DNA from: an uncultured Eubacteriales bacterium
GTDB lineage: Bacteria; Bacillota; Clostridia; Lachnospirales; Lachnospiraceae
Direction: 5' to 3'
Length of the DNA stretch: 55,377 nucleotides
Assembly: GCA_900315015.1 (NCBI GenBank)
Contig: OMXJ01000018.1
Coordinates: 1 to 55,377, forward strand
Shown here: piece by piece, positions 51,262-55,377 of the stretch
How the letters are laid out: each line of letters begins with the position of its first letter
Position numbering within the stretch: the first letter of the stretch is position 1
Program-made: the position numbers and the translations under genes
The notes under the pieces: generated by a model
What the model was told of the DNA's origin: nothing
Database searches by the model: none
Seen by the model: the letters and a program-made list of their open reading frames with translations, nothing else

Positions 51262-52239
51262 CTATTCCTTTCCTAAATCAAGGCCACCTTCTAATGCCTC
51301 TTCACCATCATGACGCAGCTTACAGGTGGTACATAGCCTATAACCTTTATTCTCAGCTTCCTCTAAGTTCATACTCTCTATTGACCTGGTTATCTCACTA
51401 CAATTAGCGTCCATGTGGAATTTACCTCCGCCCTTAGTATAATAGACCAAGTCTGTCGGTTCTGGCTTAACCCCCTTCGCACAATGCTTACATCCCTTTC
51501 TATAGCTCTTTGGAACTGCTGAATACGGCATTGCAACCGGATTTCTTACAATGTGGATACAGTCATCATAGTAATGATAGCAATAGTTCTTACCTGCAAG
51601 TACTGATACAAAAACTATCTTCTCCTCTTCTTCCTCTTCCTCTTCTTCCTCTTTCTCCTCTTCCTCTGTGCCATCTTCATCTTCTTTATCATCGCTCTTA
51701 CTTATTCTCTCTACTCTCTCAATTTCTGAGCCCGAGAAGCTTTTCATTACGATCTTTTGAACAATAGGAATATCCGGAGAAAAATCTCCTAGCATTGGAA
51801 GATTCAGTTCGTAATACATAACGATCTGAACATTTTCATCTGTATCAAAGGTCTGTGAGCCTAAAAAGGTAATACCATCATAGCCGCCCTTTATTATAGA
51901 AAAATTATCACAGCCCTTAGGAACATAGTGTTTTACTCTATTCTTGAACCAAAGGCTTCCACTTGATGAACTGATGAGGCCTGTCGCAACATCCGATAAA
52001 CCATCAGCCATTGTAATATTTTTCTCAGCTTCTATTTTTACGCTTTTTAGCAGATATCCATAAGCTGAGGCCTCCTTGGCTGCCTTAACCCCGGCATCCC
52101 TTAAGGCTACATTAAGAGTAAGGGCCTCAAAAAAATACAGCAGAGTGCAGATCGCAAATATAAAAATCGGAAGTACAATGCTTGTTTCTACGGTTATTGA
52201 GCCCTTACTGATTGCTTTCTTTTTATTAAAAAACTTCAT
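51262..52239 (-). CDS. TadE-like protein with poly-Glu linker and two Cys/His modules
   Basis: A 325-residue exported or membrane protein. The start KKKAISKGSITVETSIVLPIFIF carries the prepilin-like site (Gly13, Glu18) and one membrane helix. An ordinary pseudopilin domain follows (about 45-185), then an acidic tract of 17 residues (EEEEKEEEEEEEEEEK, about 196-212). Two related modules follow, each with 'Y.....YH..C..I......YR.GCkhC' features: C226/C234 with CKHC, and C287 with CTTC. These resemble the Ada-like metal-binding modules of secreted nucleases. It ends in TAG. Confidence 0.8.
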   Translation of the reverse strand: MKFFNKKKAISKGSITVETSIVLPIFIFAICTLLYFFEALTLNVALRDAGVKAAKEASAYGYLLKSVKIEAEKNITMADGLSDVATGLISSSSGSLWFKNRVKHYVPKGCDNFSIIKGGYDGITFLGSQTFDTDENVQIVMYYELNLPMLGDFSPDIPIVQKIVMKSFSGSEIERVERISKSDDKEDEDGTEEEEKEEEEEEEEEEKIVFVSVLAGKNYCYHYYDDCIHIVRNPVAMPYSAVPKSYRKGCKHCAKGVKPEPTDLVYYTKGGGKFHMDANCSEITRSIESMNLEEAENKGYRLCTTCKLRHDGEEALEGGLDLGKE

Positions 52240-52310
52240 TTTTCCATTTTACTCCTAATCTTCCCCATAAGCCATACAGCTAAAAAATCTTATCATAAAA
52301 ATATAAAATA

Positions 52311-52393
52311 AGCCCGTAGCACATAGTGTACTGTTATAACCTGTTTTTTTGGAGTTTACTAATTTAATGGAGTAAAAAGCATGTGCCACGGGT
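52311..52393 (-). terminator. Long-loop terminator after the DUF5702 gene
   Basis: Arms AGCCCGTAGCACAT (52311-52324) and ATGTGCCACGGGT (52381-52393) pair over 12 of 13 positions around a 56-nt loop that contains a smaller stem (TTTACT/AGTAAA). On the minus strand the outer stem is followed by TATTTTATATTTTT. Confidence 0.7.
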
Positions 52394-52399
52394 CTATTT

Positions 52400-54997
52400 T
52401 TAGTAGGTATATCCGCCCTTTACATTGTAGTTAAAGAACGGAATTTCACTCATCAGACTTCCTGATATCTGTGGAATATTCATATATCTTCCCTGCATTG
52501 AAAAAGTAGCATCCACATCAAAGGAATAGAGTCTGTCTTCGATTTTATAGCCAGCATCACAGTTCTTTCGAATATCATCCTGTATCAGATCCATCGCTCT
52601 AAAGCATTCTACTTTCCTATCCTTAAACAAAAGGAATATGTAAAGATATTCATTATAAGACATGCCAGCAGGATTCTCAACGCTAGCACAGGCTTTAGCC
52701 TTGGATATTATTTTTTCTTTGCTCATGGTAGGCACCTCGGCAAATTTCACTTTTCTATCAACAATGTTTATAAATACCGGGATTGAGCCTCCAAGCAAAA
52801 TAGTTGCAACCTCAACTAAAGCGCACTGAAATGCCCAGGCAAGCTCTATAACTATCGCTACGCCCTTTATCAAAAACGGCAGTCCTGTAATTCCTACAAG
52901 CGTTGCTGCCCCGGCTAGAGCCTCAGTTCTAGCTGTCTTATCTGTAATAATGGATACAAAATTCAGTCCTGTTCTAAGCATGATAAGCGAAGTTGCCATT
53001 CTCTGCACATTTTGAATATCGCTGTAAGAGCCATATAAAATATATTCAAGCCCGTATTGGATATCCTTATCAGTCTTGGCGGTGTTACTTTTCTTAGTAC
53101 CACTTCCATTAAGCGCACTTACTGTCTTTCTATCTCGTATTTGATCAGTATAGCTTCCAAAGGCTTCACTCATATAAAGGATAAAGAAGAGCTTGTTGGT
53201 CAGCTGCTCTACCGAATCAGTAAGCGTTCCTAGCATATCATCATAACCGCCGTTTTGAATAATATTCAGCAAATCATCCAAACCAACTGAAGGCAGTGCT
53301 GATTTATCCGCTGTATCAGGAGTATAGGTCACTGTAGGCAGCTCTAAAATATCTAGAAATGTTGAAGTAGATAGAGAAGATAGATCTTCAAATACCAAGG
53401 ACGAAATTCCCGCCGATAAAAATTCCTTTAAGAGCTTCTTAATTCCATCTTCACTCACAGCAGTAAGATTCTTAGTTATTTTTCCATAATTAAAATCCAT
53501 GCCCGCATAAGTTATAGCGGCATATTCATGCTTCATGCTATATATCCAGCTAGAAACATCACCTTCAGCTGACGCAGGCACAGACTTAGCAAGCGTGACT
53601 ATTCTCTGAAGCACGCTTATATCTTGATTTATTGAATTTTTTAAAAGTGTTGGATTTTTTATAACAGCACTGCCTGTTGAAGATAGAATGCTTTTATCTT
53701 CCTCGTATTCTGAAACCAGGCTTTTATAAGTCTCCTCATCAAGATCTTCTTTACTATCATCAAGCGTCTTTTTATAATTTTCAATCTCTGTAAGAGCTGT
53801 CTTTGAGGATTCCTCTAATTCATTTAAACTAGAAAGTGCTGACTGTAGCGTGGTAATTAAACCATCATATTTAAAACTTTTAAAAGCTTTAAGCTGCTTT
53901 TTAATATCTTTTTTCAATTTTTCCTGCTCTTCTTTTAAGAGCTTTTCCTGAAAAACATAGTTCTGCAATACTGCATGTAATTCTGAAAGCGACTGTATGA
54001 GTGAATCTGGTACCGCTTCACCTCTTGCGGTATATTCATCCGCATAATTTTGAATCATCGTCAGAGAATTATTAATATTATTCTGCGTTTTTATATTATT
54101 TTCAAGTGCTATTACATTCTTCTGATATGTCTCATTAGTTTTTTCAAGCACATCTAACGGTGTCTTTAAATCTACAATATATGATTTTAAATTATTATAA
54201 ACCGGTTCTGAAGTTATGTTAAGAGCTCCCTGATCAGCGCCGTGAAAGGCTCTGCTCTTAAAGCAGTTTTTTTGTGCCTTTGCACTATCTCCAAAGAGAG
54301 TCTTCTTTTTTTCGACCTCAAGTCCGTCAATAAGCATTAATAAATCACTAGCCTTCCTATCTACCTCTTCTAGAGAAGTATAGGCTGCTGATTTATTGCT
54401 CATTACATTTTCAAGCACAGATGTCTTACTGAGTATTCCTGCATGCTCAAGTATTTTTTCAATAAGTGTTCCGGGAATGGATTTTTCAGCATATGAAACT
54501 GCCTGTGAGTAAAAAACATCTCCATTTCTGCCTGTTAGTGGAACTGAATTATCTATTTTCAGGTCATTTAGCTCCATCCCAAAGTAATCATGTCCCTCTA
54601 TTATATCAAGGTCTGTAAAATCCACCATTTCAAGATTTCCAAGCACACTATTTGCCTCATCACTGATCCCCATTGCTTCAAGAGCTGATGCTCCAATATT
54701 TACGAGATTTGAATCAATTCCTATGGCATTATCCATGTTCCTTAACATATTAATTCGCATGCTATAATCAACATCTGAATGTGTTCCAAAAACATGATAC
54801 CTCTCAAAAAGCACCGAATCGAAATCTCCTAGTGCACTAGTAGCTGCAACGTCTACATAGCTCTCTGCCATAAACCTTGCAGCCTGCGCCCTAGCTGATT
54901 CTAAACACGAAAGAATCAGTGCCATTAAAAGTGTCACTACTAGACATAAGAAAACAGTAATTGAGCCTCTTGATACACGGTTATATTTACTGTCCAT
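52400..54997 (-). CDS. DUF5702 protein of the Tad pilus locus
   Basis: An 865-residue protein. Signal-anchor GSITVFLCLVVTLLMALILSCLESAR (about 11-36), which has the prepilin-like G-SITV but Phe instead of Glu at +5. A conserved start follows (AESYVDVAATSALGDFDSVLFERYHVFG), then long coiled-coil segments (about 275-460), and a hydrophobic stretch near the C-terminal third (TLVGITGLPFLIKGVAIVIELAWAFQCALVEVATILLGG). DUF5702 proteins are seen with TadE genes in Clostridia; the role is unknown, probably pilus assembly or anchoring. The start is ATG 54997 (GTG 55003 possible), 11 bp after the pilin stop. Confidence 0.85.
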   Translation of the reverse strand: MDSKYNRVSRGSITVFLCLVVTLLMALILSCLESARAQAARFMAESYVDVAATSALGDFDSVLFERYHVFGTHSDVDYSMRINMLRNMDNAIGIDSNLVNIGASALEAMGISDEANSVLGNLEMVDFTDLDIIEGHDYFGMELNDLKIDNSVPLTGRNGDVFYSQAVSYAEKSIPGTLIEKILEHAGILSKTSVLENVMSNKSAAYTSLEEVDRKASDLLMLIDGLEVEKKKTLFGDSAKAQKNCFKSRAFHGADQGALNITSEPVYNNLKSYIVDLKTPLDVLEKTNETYQKNVIALENNIKTQNNINNSLTMIQNYADEYTARGEAVPDSLIQSLSELHAVLQNYVFQEKLLKEEQEKLKKDIKKQLKAFKSFKYDGLITTLQSALSSLNELEESSKTALTEIENYKKTLDDSKEDLDEETYKSLVSEYEEDKSILSSTGSAVIKNPTLLKNSINQDISVLQRIVTLAKSVPASAEGDVSSWIYSMKHEYAAITYAGMDFNYGKITKNLTAVSEDGIKKLLKEFLSAGISSLVFEDLSSLSTSTFLDILELPTVTYTPDTADKSALPSVGLDDLLNIIQNGGYDDMLGTLTDSVEQLTNKLFFILYMSEAFGSYTDQIRDRKTVSALNGSGTKKSNTAKTDKDIQYGLEYILYGSYSDIQNVQRMATSLIMLRTGLNFVSIITDKTARTEALAGAATLVGITGLPFLIKGVAIVIELAWAFQCALVEVATILLGGSIPVFINIVDRKVKFAEVPTMSKEKIISKAKACASVENPAGMSYNEYLYIFLLFKDRKVECFRAMDLIQDDIRKNCDAGYKIEDRLYSFDVDATFSMQGRYMNIPQISGSLMSEIPFFNYNVKGGYTY

Positions 54998-55008
54998 ATT
55001 CACTCTTA

Positions 55009-55323
55009 TTATGGTGTTACTCCTGCTGCTGTAGTTGTAATTTCCTGCATTGCAGAGCTTGAACCGCTATCTATGTTACTGAAAATGTTATTTACCATAT
55101 TTGAAAGCTGTCCTCTAAAAAGAATAACAATTCCAATAAGGATTACAAGAATAAGCACGATTTCAATAACGGCTACGCCCTTATTATTAGTTGCAAGGTT
55201 TCTATCCTCAGTAGCTTCTTCAACAGTTTCATTACGTTCGATCTTCTTATATTCCGCTAATACTACTCTTGTAGAATCATTTGATTCGGTTACGATTGCT
55301 TTATTTTCTAGTTCATTCATCAT
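55009..55323 (-). CDS. Flp1-like pilin subunit with long leader
   Basis: A 104-residue prepilin. The motif NNKG-VAVIE (cleavage after Gly49, Glu54 at +5) is followed by a hydrophobic helix IVLILVILIGIVILFRGQLSNMVNNIF and a Ser/Thr-rich C-terminus, as in Flp1-type type IVb pilins. The leader is 49 residues, longer than usual. AGGAGAGGAAAGTAA precedes the ATG. It is the first Tad gene in the window; the ATPase and platform genes must lie beyond the right edge. Confidence 0.85.
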   Translation of the reverse strand: MMNELENKAIVTESNDSTRVVLAEYKKIERNETVEEATEDRNLATNNKGVAVIEIVLILVILIGIVILFRGQLSNMVNNIFSNIDSGSSSAMQEITTTAAGVTP

Positions 55324-55377
55324 TTACTTTCCTCTCCTTTTTGTTTTTCTTTTCTTTGTTTTTTTTTTCTTATTTTT

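Overview
The window looks like chromosomal DNA of an anaerobic, low-to-middling GC Firmicute, most likely a Lachnospiraceae relative (Butyrivibrio/Pseudobutyrivibrio type). This is inferred from strong AGGAGG-type ribosome binding sites, near-consensus sigma-A promoters, a T-box leader before thrS, an Enterococcus-hirae-like V-ATPase operon, and a Tad/Flp locus with DUF5702, DUF6382 and Flp1-like genes. There is no rRNA or tRNA gene, so no finer placement is possible.

Layout. (1) 1-10045, minus: one probable operon, GH18 glycosidase > Sua5 > YwlE-like pseudophosphatase > RpiB-MTA/SAH nucleosidase fusion > MurG > HIT protein > large C39-like protein > GT2, ended by a terminator at 1-48. (2) 10240-11779: a DUF1858 redox protein, a 2[4Fe-4S] ferredoxin and a small acidic membrane protein, with compact promoters and shared bidirectional terminators. 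(3) 11777-24108, minus: DUF885 lipoprotein, DUF402, then ntpF-I-K-E-C-G-A-B-D and an SDR overlapping ntpD. The proteolipid keeps all Na+ ligands, so a sodium pump is predicted. (4) 24279-32865: comM, a large EF-hand/LRR surface protein, a Gly/Ser/Tyr-repeat membrane protein and a GH36 alpha-galactosidase. (5) 32884-35191: thrS with T-box. (6) 35315-39661, plus: YkgJ-type Cys cluster protein, GH13, methyltransferase and polysaccharide deacetylase. (7) 39678-40848: a small exported protein and an EF-hand/LRR lipoprotein. (8) 40829-48078: a GC-richer block bounded by 58-bp direct repeats, carrying M13 peptidase lipoprotein > FtsX permease > ABC ATPase > response regulator > histidine kinase. (9) 48068-49245: dus. 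(10) 49263-55323, minus: part of a Tad pilus locus.

The strongest candidate for something new is region 8. Two 58-bp repeats (55 identical) bracket a compositionally foreign operon. One repeat contains the 3' end of dus and the other overlaps the promoter of the LRR operon, as if the block was inserted next to dus without damaging either neighbour. The operon's own promoter region carries a phased run of 11-bp direct repeats (TTAATGTTCAG, TTAATGTTTGG, CAATTGTTCCG, with a fourth weaker unit), which is how OmpR-family regulators usually bind. That suggests autoregulation by its own response regulator. A surface zinc peptidase, a 10-TM FtsX exporter and a kinase with a very small external loop together suggest an extracellular peptide sensing, export or degradation module.

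Other notable items are an RpiB-MTA/SAH nucleosidase fusion, a YwlE homologue that has lost its catalytic Arg and Asp, a Rossmann enzyme expanded by in-frame 36-bp repeats, tandem duplications across the stop codons of two genes, and a TadE-like protein with a poly-Glu linker and two Cys/His modules.
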